A DNA stretch of 64,000 nucleotides from Paraburkholderia ultramafica (GTDB taxonomy: Bacteria > Pseudomonadota > Gammaproteobacteria > Burkholderiales > Burkholderiaceae), in NCBI RefSeq assembly GCF_902859915.1, contig NZ_CADIKK010000033.1:1-64000 (forward strand), given 5' to 3'. Under the pieces are notes generated by a model. It was not told the origin of the DNA. It saw only the letters and a list, made by a program, of their open reading frames with translations, and searched no databases. The position numbers and the translations under genes are program-made. Below, piece after piece: positions 35,700 through 43,867 of the stretch (positions are counted from its first letter, which is position 1; each line of letters opens with the position of its first letter).

Positions 35700-36338
35700 A
35701 TGACAACGACTTCGCCGCCAATCGATGATGAGGAAATTCCGAGGCCTATTCTGGGCGGATATATGGCCGTCGAGCATGACGGAAAAACCGCTTTCAACTG
35801 GGGAACGTTCGACAGTTATGAATTAGCTCGGTCTATTGCCTACTTAGTCGAAGAAGACGACGAGAAAGCTAAAATCAAGCCGTCAGCGTCGAGAAAAGTT
35901 GACGCGTTCCCTATCACAAGTGCTCTTTATATTGAGCTCTTCGACCATGAACATCCGATGCGGCAATCTTTCGATTTGACGGAGGCGAACCGCAACATTA
36001 TTTGGGTTGAAGGAATTAAAGGATGGGGAACAGCGGAGGAAGCTCAAGCGTTTCCGCCTAAGTCCGCTAAGAAGGCGGCCGAAACGCAGCCGAAAATGAC
36101 GGCGCAGGAAAAGGCCGCCATGCTTGGCGTTACCGTATCCTCGATTTTCTACCACAAAAAGCCTGTCGGCTCGCCTCTGACGGACCAAGAAAAGCTTGTT
36201 CTCGACCACGACTGGGCAGCGTACCAGGCGAAGACATCGAAAAAAGCGACAGCCTCCAAAACAAAAGAAGCGTACCTTGAATCGCGACAAAAAATTGCCG
36301 CTGAGGTAAGGGAGAGGGCTCGAGGTCATACGACGTAG
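35700..36338 (+). CDS. Hypothetical protein
   Basis: A 212-residue soluble protein of unknown family. The N-terminal part has GGYMAVEHDGKTAFNWGTFDSYELARSIAYLVEEDDE. The C-terminal third is rich in Lys and Ala and contains TAQEKAAMLGVTVSSIFYHKKPVG, which could be a helix-turn-helix. No ribosome binding site stands out at the ATG. It follows the recombinase gene closely and may be co-transcribed. Confidence 0.5.
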   Translation: MTTTSPPIDDEEIPRPILGGYMAVEHDGKTAFNWGTFDSYELARSIAYLVEEDDEKAKIKPSASRKVDAFPITSALYIELFDHEHPMRQSFDLTEANRNIIWVEGIKGWGTAEEAQAFPPKSAKKAAETQPKMTAQEKAAMLGVTVSSIFYHKKPVGSPLTDQEKLVLDHDWAAYQAKTSKKATASKTKEAYLESRQKIAAEVRERARGHTT

Positions 36339-36356
36339 GCCCTAAACACACCAGAT

Positions 36357-36593
36357 TCATTCAAGACTGATTTGCGGGCGCGTAGACGGGCTCGGCGTTA
36401 CATCGGCTTTGGGCTGGTCCCCTGCTTGTGCCCGCTTCATGGCGCGCTCGGTAATTTCCTGCGTTAAGGCGGGCGTATAGGGCTTGGTGCGGCCCGCCGC
36501 AATGTCATCTTCCCCGCGCTGAATGGCTTCGCGCAGAAGCGCCTCGCGGAAAGCGGGGTCGCCCGCGACGCTTCCGTTGTTTTTCTTACTCAT
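36357..36593 (-). CDS. Small hypothetical protein of the TA locus
   Basis: A 78-residue charged protein (GDPAFREALLREAIQRGEDDIAAGRTKPYTP) encoded 18 bases after the HTH antitoxin-like gene, on the same strand. It may be a third member of the operon. Family not recognised. Confidence 0.5.
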   Translation of the reverse strand: MSKKNNGSVAGDPAFREALLREAIQRGEDDIAAGRTKPYTPALTQEITERAMKRAQAGDQPKADVTPSPSTRPQISLE

Positions 36594-36611
36594 GACGCGG
36601 GCCTTCTTTCT

Positions 36612-36971
36612 TCACTGAAAGGACATCGCCAGTTCGACGCCCGAATAATTCACGCGCGGAACCAGCTGGCGGCCTGGGCCCTTATCGAAATGCACCAAAC
36701 CATAGGTTTCCATAGTCTTAAGTGTGCGCGAAAGGTTGGATTCAGCCCTGCCCGTTTTCTCGGCCAGCTCCCTAACCGAGGTAGGTTCGGTCTGCGCGAT
36801 CAGCGTCAGCAACGCGCGGTTTTTGTCCGAAAGAACACGGGCGAAGCTTTCCAGCGACTGAAACCACACTTTGGGTTCGTCGGGAGCAGGCACATACTCG
36901 CCGCGCGCAATTGCCATCGTGCGAGCTTTGTATTGTTCGAGACTGGCAATACCTACTTTCAGCGTGGTCAT
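36612..36971 (-). CDS. Helix-turn-helix antitoxin-like protein (TumA type)
   Basis: A 119-residue winged-helix protein. The HTH is visible at SVRELAEKTGRAESNLSRTLKTMETYGLVHFDKG (about residues 67-100), as in the HVO_A0114-type regulators that act as antitoxins to TumE toxins. Its ATG overlaps the toxin stop by 4 bases, so toxin is translated first and antitoxin coupled to it. It probably represses the operon through the inverted repeat at 37344-37366. Confidence 0.75.
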   Translation of the reverse strand: MTTLKVGIASLEQYKARTMAIARGEYVPAPDEPKVWFQSLESFARVLSDKNRALLTLIAQTEPTSVRELAEKTGRAESNLSRTLKTMETYGLVHFDKGPGRQLVPRVNYSGVELAMSFQ

Positions 36972-37336
36972 GGCTCACTACTCCTTTCCTGCAAAATCGC
37001 CTCAACCTCTGTCCAGAAGTCCGCCAACAGTGTCGCGGCGTCCCGATAGAGATAAAAGCGCACCGTCTCTCCGCTATGGCGGTGATCGTATTCGATGCGT
37101 GTCCTGGCTCCGGGGCCCGTTCCTTCGCGAATTGCATGCGCATTGTCGAAGCCCAAAAGGCGGCGACCATCTTCTCCGTGCAACGTCAGAGAATAGCTAA
37201 GGCCGTGTGGCCGCTCCGGCGTCACCGCAACATGCCTGACAGCAAACTTGACCCAGTGCTTTCCCTTCTCATCCGCGAAGAAGGTTTCCCCGTCCAGCAA
37301 TAGAAGCGCATCGAGGCTGGCATCGCGGTTTTTCAT
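36968..37336 (-). CDS. TumE-family toxin
   Basis: A 122-residue protein resembling the TumE (DUF6516-type) toxins of toxin-antitoxin modules: LDGETFFADEKGKHWVKFAVRHV, GLSYSLTLHGEDGRRLLGFDNAH, ARTRIEYDHRH and AATLLADFWTEVE. Placed with the HTH gene downstream it forms a plasmid-maintenance module. I chose ATG 37336 because the promoter and operator palindrome occupy the bases just upstream; a start at 37372 would run through them. Biochemical activity of the family is not clear to me. Confidence 0.7.
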   Translation of the reverse strand: MKNRDASLDALLLLDGETFFADEKGKHWVKFAVRHVAVTPERPHGLSYSLTLHGEDGRRLLGFDNAHAIREGTGPGARTRIEYDHRHSGETVRFYLYRDAATLLADFWTEVEAILQERSSEP

Positions 37337-37343
37337 GGCTCTA

Positions 37344-37372
37344 AACTTATCATTCACTGATAAGTTCGTCAA
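37344..37372 (-). promoter_or_regulatory. Promoter and operator of the TumE/TumA operon
   Basis: A perfect 9-bp inverted repeat, AACTTATCA-5 nt-TGATAAGTT (37344-37366), lies 8 bases upstream of the toxin ATG. On the minus strand TTGACG (37372-37367) sits 17 bases before a TG-extended -10-like TAAGTT, so the palindrome covers the promoter spacer and would block polymerase when bound. Confidence 0.65.
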
Positions 37373-37432
37373 GAAAAAAGGGCGCGCCTTCCCGCGAACT
37401 CCCTACCGAAGTTGCCATTGGTGCACCTAAGA

Positions 37433-38380
37433 TTAGCCTGGTGGGCAATTAGGGCCACTACAGTCGGGCAAGTTGCACCGAACTTGCCCGTCGCTTGGAT
37501 CGAGAACGGCACTGTCATTTGGGTCGCAGCAAATCTGCGATCCATAGGGAGGGACGACCGCTCCGTGCGGCGTGCATGCGCGACATATCTGAAAATTACA
37601 GATTGCCGGGGTTGGACTTTGACAACAGTGGGGGCCGGCTTGCCGATCCGGTACGCACATAGTGCCCAAGGCGCTGCAGGGCTGGCCGGATGCCACGCAC
37701 TGGTTTCCTTGACATAAAGAACCGGTCGGGCATACGTTCCCGCATGCGCCGCAATTGTTATTCGAATTGCTTAACACACAGTGGCCTTGGCAACAAAGAC
37801 TGCCCGCAGCGCAAGCAGAGCCCGTGCCACATTTTGGCCCGGGCGGAGGACCAGTCCCGATTGGAGGAGGGCCCGGGTAGTAACAATTGGAGCAAACATA
37901 GGTGACCAGGATAGTTGTGCGTTGTCCATTAAAGTTGTCCGCCCATCCTTCTACTGTGGTGGTCGTTACACCGGTTTCGGTAAAGAGAAGTGAAACCCTG
38001 CTACCGGCTTGACCGGCGCCATCCGACCCAAAGATATAGAGCGCATCAGGCACCACGCTAAACGGAGCCGAAGTTTGCACCGTGTAGAGGGTCGTGCTGC
38101 CCTGCTTTATCTGCAAGCCGAAGTCCTTGACTCCTCCTGGATTGCGCGCGTTAGCGAGCACCATGACATTAGTGCCGTTCTCCACGGTGACCGTGCCGGA
38201 GGAACTAATGTTCTCAGGGTCTGTAAGGCCGCCCCCGGAAGGAAAACTTGTAATTGTGATGATCGGCGGTCGATCTAGGCCGACCGGTGGGATCGAGACT
38301 ACATTGGTGCATCCGCTAACGACGATTGCGGCGCCCCAAGCAATCGCCCAGCATCTACTTCGGATCTGATCCAGGGCGAG
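37433..38380 (-). CDS. Cys-rich putative lipoprotein
   Basis: A 315-residue exported protein. The chosen start gives a short signal peptide (AWGAAIVVSGC) with a lipobox whose Cys is residue 25. Residues 40-180 look like an immunoglobulin-like beta domain (PPIITITSFPSGG, GTNVMVLANARNPGGVKDFGLQI). The rest is Cys-rich with about twenty cysteines and CGACGNVCPTG-type repeats, then a Pro/Gly/Cys tail. Such modules occur in myxobacterial-type surface proteins. It is probably anchored at the outer membrane. No homologous function recognised; an upstream ATG (38458) is a possible alternative start. Confidence 0.6.
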   Translation of the reverse strand, partial: LALDQIRSRCWAIAWGAAIVVSGCTNVVSIPPVGLDRPPIITITSFPSGGGLTDPENISSSGTVTVENGTNVMVLANARNPGGVKDFGLQIKQGSTTLYTVQTSAPFSVVPDALYIFGSDGAGQAGSRVSLLFTETGVTTTTVEGWADNFNGQRTTILVTYVCSNCYYPGPPPIGTGPPPGPKCGTGSACAAGSLCCQGHCVLSNSNNNCGACGNVCPTGSLCQGNQCVASGQPCSALGTMCVPDRQAGPHCCQSPTPAICNFQICRACTPHGAVVPPYGSQICCDPNDSAVLDPSDGQVRCNLPDCSGPNCPPG

Positions 38381-38458
38381 CATTAGGCGAGCGAGGAGAA
38401 CACGCTGGCGATTGCTCGCGTAGTGCCGGGACTGGTCATCATCGCGTCGTGCGGGCAT

Positions 38459-39199
38459 ATGCGTGTTGCTGTAGCGGGAACGTGAAACGGAGGTTTCGAC
38501 ACGTCGCCTCGAACCTTTTCTCTAGATGTAGGCGATGTGCAAAGGAAAAGCTACCTCTGCGGCGTCGACGACCAGATCATTGCCGCTGAACTGCTGTAAT
38601 TAGATGCGTAGAGTGCGACGCTCGGTGCCCGCCCCTTCTCGAAACGTCCGGGTCGAAAGATCCATGGTCTTCAGCGTGCGCTGAGCGCCTGGGAGCTCGA
38701 ACCTGCTTCGGCGCTCGCCTTTGGCTGCAAGGTGCCGCAGCCTCGAAATTCGCTGTAAAGCTTGGGCATCGTGCGCTAGGGTCCATCCATGCTGCCCGCC
38801 GCCCTGCCCCATCTCTCCCCTTCCGATGTTGCCTCTCTTTGGACGGCCATTGCAGGATCCGCCTGCACAAAGTGGATGATCGCCGTAGCGATAAAGCGTT
38901 ACCGCAGGCGACTTTGGTACAGGCGGCAAAACAACATGCGGGCACTTCGGGCCATGTCCTGGTGGGAGTGACTATCATTCGTGAAATGGCGGGCGTCGCG
39001 ACGCGTGAGAAAGCGGCCGCCGCGATCGTGGTAACGGTCGGCCGCTATTACGCAAGATGCAATCAGCGATGCTGCGAAGCTGCGTGTCCGTCTTGTTGAC
39101 GGCGACGAGTTGCTTCGGATGAAGACTTCCCGCAAGAGGTGAGCGTTTTCGGGAAGCGTGCGTAGTATGGCTTGCAAGTCACTGACGAGGGTTCATGAA
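38459..39199. other. Gap without recognisable gene
   Basis: About 740 bases with several short frames on both strands, none with a family motif and ribosome binding site together. GAGGG at 39187-39191 belongs to the following kinase-like gene. It may be decayed mobile DNA. Confidence 0.45.
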
Positions 39200-40387
39200 A
39201 TGAACGCCGTTCTTGCGATTGCAATCGAGGATCGTGTCGATCTGTGGTTCCATGATCTTGATGGGACCAAGAAGCCGCGTGATTGTTCGCGCGAAATCCC
39301 CGAAGGGGAAGGGTTGGACTTTTGCGAGGAAGTTCACAAGCTGCTGTCCGAGCTGGTCGGGATGATGTGTGCGACGCTCGGTAGCGCGCGGGAAGTATTC
39401 GACTCGCTCAGGGCTGTCGTCGTGAGTGTTCCCGGCGTAGTGGACAAGAACCGGGTCTTGCGGCAAATCCCCGTCTGGCATACCGGCGCGCGATACAATG
39501 TTCAATGGAACGGACGGCCCTGCTTTGACTTTGCTGAAGTGCTATCGGGCGTTGCCGCAAACCTGATCGCATCTCAAGGTGAAAGCTGGCCGGAGCCAAA
39601 CCGCTTAGCTTTCCAAAAGACCGTCTACTGCGTCAACGATTCGACGGCCTGTGCCGCCTTCGAGGATACCCGGAGAAAAGACGACGATCCGGATTTCATC
39701 TACCTGAAAGTCCATAACGGGATCAACGTCGGCATCGTTCAGCGTAGCTATGACGGTCGCGTTGTAGTCAGCACAAAACCGCATCCCGAAGTCGGACATG
39801 CGTATCCGATCCGGCATGATGATGACTATGACGCAGGGTATAAAGGTATCTGCCACTTCCATGACTCTTGTTACGAAGGCATGATCGCGGCAGCTGGTCT
39901 GCGCGAGCGTATCGTCACAACCGAAAGTCCGGTATTCGGCGCCTGGAAACAGCGGCTCGATGAGCTCGAGACTGAAGGCTTGCACGGCCAGGCGCTTGAC
40001 AATGCCCTTGTGCATTACATCCTTGGACATGGGAAACGACCGCCGGCCGGGCACGGCGAGGGCGTTGATCTGGTCGCTTGGTATGTCGCGCAGCTCGCAT
40101 TCCACCTGTCGCTGTTGGCGCCGAAGCATATCGTGCTCGGCGGCCGCATGGCGACATCGGCGGTCATCACGGCCGTGCGGCAAAAGCTTGTAGATTTCGC
40201 GAACGGCTATCCGCAGCGCGATGAGCTGACGCCCGCCGGAATATCACGGCATATCGTTGCTAGCCAGGCGAGGGAATCTGACAAGGATACAATCGAGGTT
40301 CAAGGAGCGTTGGCTATCGCCGTGTCTCGGGCCAAGGCGAAGCCAGGGGAAAAGGGTCATCCTCATCTCGCCCTTGTCCGTCCCTGA
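39200..40387 (+). CDS. ROK-family sugar kinase-like protein
   Basis: A 395-residue ROK-like (actin-fold) protein. Seen: VVVSVPGVVDKN, CVNDSTACAAFE (ND motif), YLKVHNGINVGIVQRS (glycine loop, here Val-His-Asn instead of the usual Gly-Thr-Gly), a zinc-like motif HPEVGHAYPIRH....CHFHDSCYEGM as in fructokinases, and a late IVLGGRMATS. The alteration of the phosphate loop could mean altered activity or a regulatory role. GAGGG 8 bases upstream sets the ATG. Unusual cargo in a plasmid backbone. Confidence 0.75.
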   Translation: MNAVLAIAIEDRVDLWFHDLDGTKKPRDCSREIPEGEGLDFCEEVHKLLSELVGMMCATLGSAREVFDSLRAVVVSVPGVVDKNRVLRQIPVWHTGARYNVQWNGRPCFDFAEVLSGVAANLIASQGESWPEPNRLAFQKTVYCVNDSTACAAFEDTRRKDDDPDFIYLKVHNGINVGIVQRSYDGRVVVSTKPHPEVGHAYPIRHDDDYDAGYKGICHFHDSCYEGMIAAAGLRERIVTTESPVFGAWKQRLDELETEGLHGQALDNALVHYILGHGKRPPAGHGEGVDLVAWYVAQLAFHLSLLAPKHIVLGGRMATSAVITAVRQKLVDFANGYPQRDELTPAGISRHIVASQARESDKDTIEVQGALAIAVSRAKAKPGEKGHPHLALVRP

Positions 40388-40406
40388 CCTTTGTTTATGG
40401 AGTGAC

Positions 40407-40952
40407 ATGATGCCTGCCAAGCCGGCCGCGAAGAATAGCCGAGACCCCGAAACCTCCAAATCGCCGCGGCAACCTGGTCGACAGTCCATTGGGAAAACCC
40501 AAGCTTCCCAAGAGGTTCGCTCACTCTCCGCGGCGAAAGTAAATACGTACTTGCAACCCGGTTCGAATGAACGCTATACCCCTGACGAGCAACAACCAGG
40601 GAATGGCAACGTGTCCGTGAAGAACAAGGCAAAGCAGGTCGGCAGTGAAGTCGCCAAACGGAAAACTCAACCAGTACCGAAGCGCGCAGGACTGAAGGGT
40701 GTTGTGGGCTACCTACCGGAAGACCAGGTCGAGGATCTCACCGCAATCGCCGCTGCGGTAGATTTCGGCCTGACGGACTATGTAAGCAGGCTGATTGCCG
40801 AGCACGTTGCTGCCAATCCGGAACTTGTCGCAAAAGGCAGAGAGATGCTCGCGACCGGCTACCGCGCCCCCCGTCGGCCTCGCCGCACGATAGAACTTGA
40901 AGAAGAAAACGCTCGCCTTCGCGCTGCGCTGCTCAGCGTAAACCCACACTAA
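40407..40952 (+). CDS. Hypothetical protein with RHH/MobC-like C-terminal part
   Basis: A 181-residue protein. The first 95 residues are low complexity, basic and probably disordered. Residues 100-160 (VVGYLPEDQVEDLTAIAAAVDFGLTDYVSRLIAEHVAANPEL) resemble a ribbon-helix-helix or MobC-like DNA-binding fold, and the C-terminus (ELEEENARLRAALL) is a short coiled coil. GGAG precedes the ATG. A plasmid DNA-binding role is likely but unproven. Confidence 0.6.
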   Translation: MMPAKPAAKNSRDPETSKSPRQPGRQSIGKTQASQEVRSLSAAKVNTYLQPGSNERYTPDEQQPGNGNVSVKNKAKQVGSEVAKRKTQPVPKRAGLKGVVGYLPEDQVEDLTAIAAAVDFGLTDYVSRLIAEHVAANPELVAKGREMLATGYRAPRRPRRTIELEEENARLRAALLSVNPH

Positions 40953-41007
40953 TTCTCACCTGCCAGAATGTTGACGCCACGACGTCAGTGCGTTAGTGTT
41001 TACTTCA

Positions 41008-41019
41008 AGTGCTAGCACT
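41008..41019. promoter_or_regulatory. Palindrome AGTGCTAGCACT, operator-like
   Basis: A perfect 12-bp palindrome preceded by TTAGTG at 40993-40998. Each arm equals the AGTGCTA repeated upstream of kfrA. It precedes the dioxygenase gene and probably marks its promoter. Confidence 0.55.
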
Positions 41020-41088
41020 AAATGCTGCACTAGTACCTCCCTACCCAGGGACGGTCCGATGGGCAATTTCCCCATAGGAGGCCTCACC

Positions 41089-41907
41089 ATGGCCACCACC
41101 CCCCAGAAGTCCGTGAGCCACGAGCTTGCGCATGAAGACACTGCGGTTGTCATGCCTTTGCATCCCACCCTGACCGTCGATCCGGGCGGTATGGCACAGC
41201 AGCTGGCGAGGAATGTTGAAGTATTCGGCGCGGCTCTCACCGACACTGGGCACTACGACAGGCATCTGGTCGATCGCGAATTGAGCAGCGTACAGAAGGC
41301 TTATGACAATATTCCGTCGGATCCCAACGCGCATGACAAACGTCGCTGGTTCACGAGTCTGAGCCGCTCGTGCAGAGGAGAACTGACGCCGCTCCCGCAC
41401 TTCTCATTCAGCCAAGCTGTGAACACGGAGAACCCGGGCCCGCGCGACATCAAACAAATGCCCGACGACCTGCGGTTGAATCCGCTGGTCGAGGCAATGA
41501 CCCGCTACACCGTTCGAGTAGCTGAATACTTCGTGCCGGAACTCTTCGACGATGCCGTGCGCGTTGATCTGCATGCCATACGGTACCAAGTTCACGGGGC
41601 TTTCTTGGCTCTTTCTACACCGCCCTTCGCTCATCGCGATAGCGAAGAGGTCGTACATGTGATTTTGATCGATAGAAAGAACGTCATCGGGGGGCTGAAC
41701 TACGTGGGGGTCGGTTCGCGTCAATGCAATATAGGGTTTGAAATGAACGAACCGCTGCGGGGTTTCATGATCTCGAATACTACCTTGCACGGCGTTTCTC
41801 CGTTGTTGAGCGCAGATGGAGGAGCTGGATATCGTGACATATTGGTCGTAACAGTCCAGAAACTGGCCGACGGCGCCCTTGGCAGGAAATACGACCAGGC
41901 GAACTGA
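41089..41907 (+). CDS. 2OG-Fe(II) dioxygenase family protein (IDO-like)
   Basis: A 272-residue protein resembling the 2OG-Fe dioxygenase family PF10014, whose members hydroxylate free amino acids such as isoleucine. Iron ligands are probable in FAHRDSEEVVHVILID (HxD) and NTTLHGVSPLL (distal His), with YRDILVVTV holding the 2-oxoglutarate-binding arginine. TAGGAGG lies 8 bases upstream of the ATG, so expression should be strong. The substrate is unknown, and it is not near the RiPP operon. Confidence 0.8.
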   Translation: MATTPQKSVSHELAHEDTAVVMPLHPTLTVDPGGMAQQLARNVEVFGAALTDTGHYDRHLVDRELSSVQKAYDNIPSDPNAHDKRRWFTSLSRSCRGELTPLPHFSFSQAVNTENPGPRDIKQMPDDLRLNPLVEAMTRYTVRVAEYFVPELFDDAVRVDLHAIRYQVHGAFLALSTPPFAHRDSEEVVHVILIDRKNVIGGLNYVGVGSRQCNIGFEMNEPLRGFMISNTTLHGVSPLLSADGGAGYRDILVVTVQKLADGALGRKYDQAN

Positions 41908-42085
41908 CCGCATCCGGCTCCCCGACGCTTGCCGGAGCGGCGGGGAACTCTGCTCAGTATTCCGGCCATAGCCCACATATCGCCTTCGCAACACAAAGTT
42001 CAGGGTTACCGCCAAAAGCGTGAGCCTTTATGAAGCCCGTCTAACCCTTGCGGGTCAGCAACGCGTTGTCCTGAGGAGCGCCACC

Positions 42086-42883
42086 ATGATTGAAATCATC
42101 AGATGTACTAACTGTCCAAACCAAATGCGGATGGAGACGCCGCGCGAAGGCCAAAAGCTCAAATGCACGGCATGCCACTTTGAATTTAAATGGTCGCGCG
42201 CTATGGTCTCCGTTGTTCGGCGCGATAGCGAGCCGGCGCGCCGCGAGAATGTGCCGACGGTGCGGCGCGTGAGCTCGCCCGCTCGCTCCGGCAACGAGAA
42301 CCCCGTTTTCCGAGCTGTCTCTGCGATCAGGCGCGTTGTTCAGCCCGTGACGCGAGATGTCGTGACTGCGGGCAAGAGCGACTCTGCGAAGGCTCTACTA
42401 GAGTGGTACGAAGCGCCCGATGGGTTCGGCACCGCGAAGCCCTTGGTTGATATGACGCCGATCGTGGAACTCGGGGTGTTACCCGTGGTTTGTAGCGGTG
42501 ACGGCCGCAAATTCACGCAGACCTATATCAAGCAAAAATTAGGATCGCCCTTGCGCCTGTGTGACAACCATTCGGCAGACTCGTACATGCGCATGGCGAA
42601 ACTCAACGGAGCCCGCATCTCCGAAGGCAAGCCGCGTATGTTTTACGACGGCGAAATCGACAGAACCGGGTGGCAATGCATCTGCGGGTGGGGCCGAGTG
42701 CAAGGCACATCCAGAAATAGCTTCTGGTGTGGAAACTGTGGCTGGGAGAATTGCGCTAGATCCGTGCTGGAAGGACGCGGATGCGTTGCGACGGCCGAAT
42801 GCGGCAACTGCGGTTTCATAGGCATTCTTGAAGAGAAAGAATTCGGTCTTCAAGGCCACCAGTTTGTTGCAAGACGAGCTTAG
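42086..42883 (+). CDS. Hypothetical zinc-ribbon protein
   Basis: A 265-residue protein with an N-terminal MJ0042-like zinc ribbon (CTNC...CTAC, residues 7-35) and a C-terminal Cys-rich segment with repeated CGW and CGNCG elements (QCICGWG, WCGNCGWENC, ECGNCGF), at least two more zinc sites. The middle is basic. GAGGAG upstream of the ATG. It may bind nucleic acid; its position before the transfer genes suggests a conjugation accessory role. Confidence 0.55.
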   Translation: MIEIIRCTNCPNQMRMETPREGQKLKCTACHFEFKWSRAMVSVVRRDSEPARRENVPTVRRVSSPARSGNENPVFRAVSAIRRVVQPVTRDVVTAGKSDSAKALLEWYEAPDGFGTAKPLVDMTPIVELGVLPVVCSGDGRKFTQTYIKQKLGSPLRLCDNHSADSYMRMAKLNGARISEGKPRMFYDGEIDRTGWQCICGWGRVQGTSRNSFWCGNCGWENCARSVLEGRGCVATAECGNCGFIGILEEKEFGLQGHQFVARRA

Positions 42884-42948
42884 TAGAAGCGCACGGCCGT
42901 AGACGTCCGCTACGGCCATTTTCCTGTCACCGTCTACAGGGAGCCGAC

Positions 42949-43866
42949 ATGAAAGCCTATTCCGCGGTGAGCCTCTTGTTCTTCGTGTTCGTCGTCGCCG
43001 CCGCGAATTTCTGCGTCAACTGGATATCGAACACGTGCCCGCATCTCGGCTGGTGCGAAAGCTGGGTGATGGAGCCGGTGAGCACAACCGTCGCGCTCGC
43101 TTGGCTCGTTGCCGTCTTAGGTACGGTTGTGTTGCTTGTGATGGTGGCCATTCATGGGCGGAGCATGCGAGGCAAGCCCTTCAACACTGGCGCCACTGTC
43201 GCTCAGCACTACGAAGCGTCTAAGCCGATGTTTTGGGGAGCAATGGGTGTGTTCTACGCTCTCAAATTGATTGCCTGGGGCAGCCTGCCATCCGACCTTC
43301 TGGCTTTGTATGCCGCTGCGCTTTTCGCGGGCATCATCGGCTTTTTCTCGCTGCTGCAGTTGCTTTCCGGCTTGTGGCATTTGCTGTGCTTTCTCGCTCT
43401 CGAGGCTAAGGGTATGGAATGGGATGGCGCTGAGAGCGGCGGAAACCAGCTCTTCCGGGTGTGCTACAGGCGAGGCGATGGTTCGGGGCTCGTCAGTCTG
43501 GCGACGCGGGAACAGCGCAGCGTTGAGGAACTCAACTACAACCGGAAGCGCCGCTTCTCGACGATTTGTTATCCCGTCGCGCTCGTAGCAGCGTTTCTCG
43601 GCCGGCCCGACGCATATCAGTATTCGGAATATGTTGGTTGGGCTTTGACCTATCTGGTTCTTCCGCCGTTGTGCGCCCGGGTCGCCACGGACCTGATTTA
43701 CACGCTTGCCTATCACTGCGGCGGGCAATTCATCCCCGCCGCTAAAGTGGTCGAGCCGCCTCGCGCGCGCATCGATCCCAAGGAGCTGATGGTCGGCCTG
43801 CCGGACGCCACTGTAGAGAATCCGGCTGACGTGGTGAAACAACTGAGCAACATGCACAGGAGTTGA
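42949..43866 (+). CDS. Polytopic membrane protein adjoining the coupling protein
   Basis: A 305-residue protein with about six hydrophobic segments (residues 5-25, 45-70, 90-110, 115-145, 200-215, 225-245) and a soluble C-terminal 60 residues. Its stop is one base from the start of the coupling protein gene. Because that coupling protein lacks its own membrane anchor, this protein may provide it (inference). Family not recognised. Confidence 0.65.
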   Translation: MKAYSAVSLLFFVFVVAAANFCVNWISNTCPHLGWCESWVMEPVSTTVALAWLVAVLGTVVLLVMVAIHGRSMRGKPFNTGATVAQHYEASKPMFWGAMGVFYALKLIAWGSLPSDLLALYAAALFAGIIGFFSLLQLLSGLWHLLCFLALEAKGMEWDGAESGGNQLFRVCYRRGDGSGLVSLATREQRSVEELNYNRKRRFSTICYPVALVAAFLGRPDAYQYSEYVGWALTYLVLPPLCARVATDLIYTLAYHCGGQFIPAAKVVEPPRARIDPKELMVGLPDATVENPADVVKQLSNMHRS

Positions 43867-43867
43867 T

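Noticed and set aside
38577..38978. Minus-strand frame of 133 codons and overlapping frames
   Set aside because: No family motif, no ribosome binding site, and several equally long frames overlap it.
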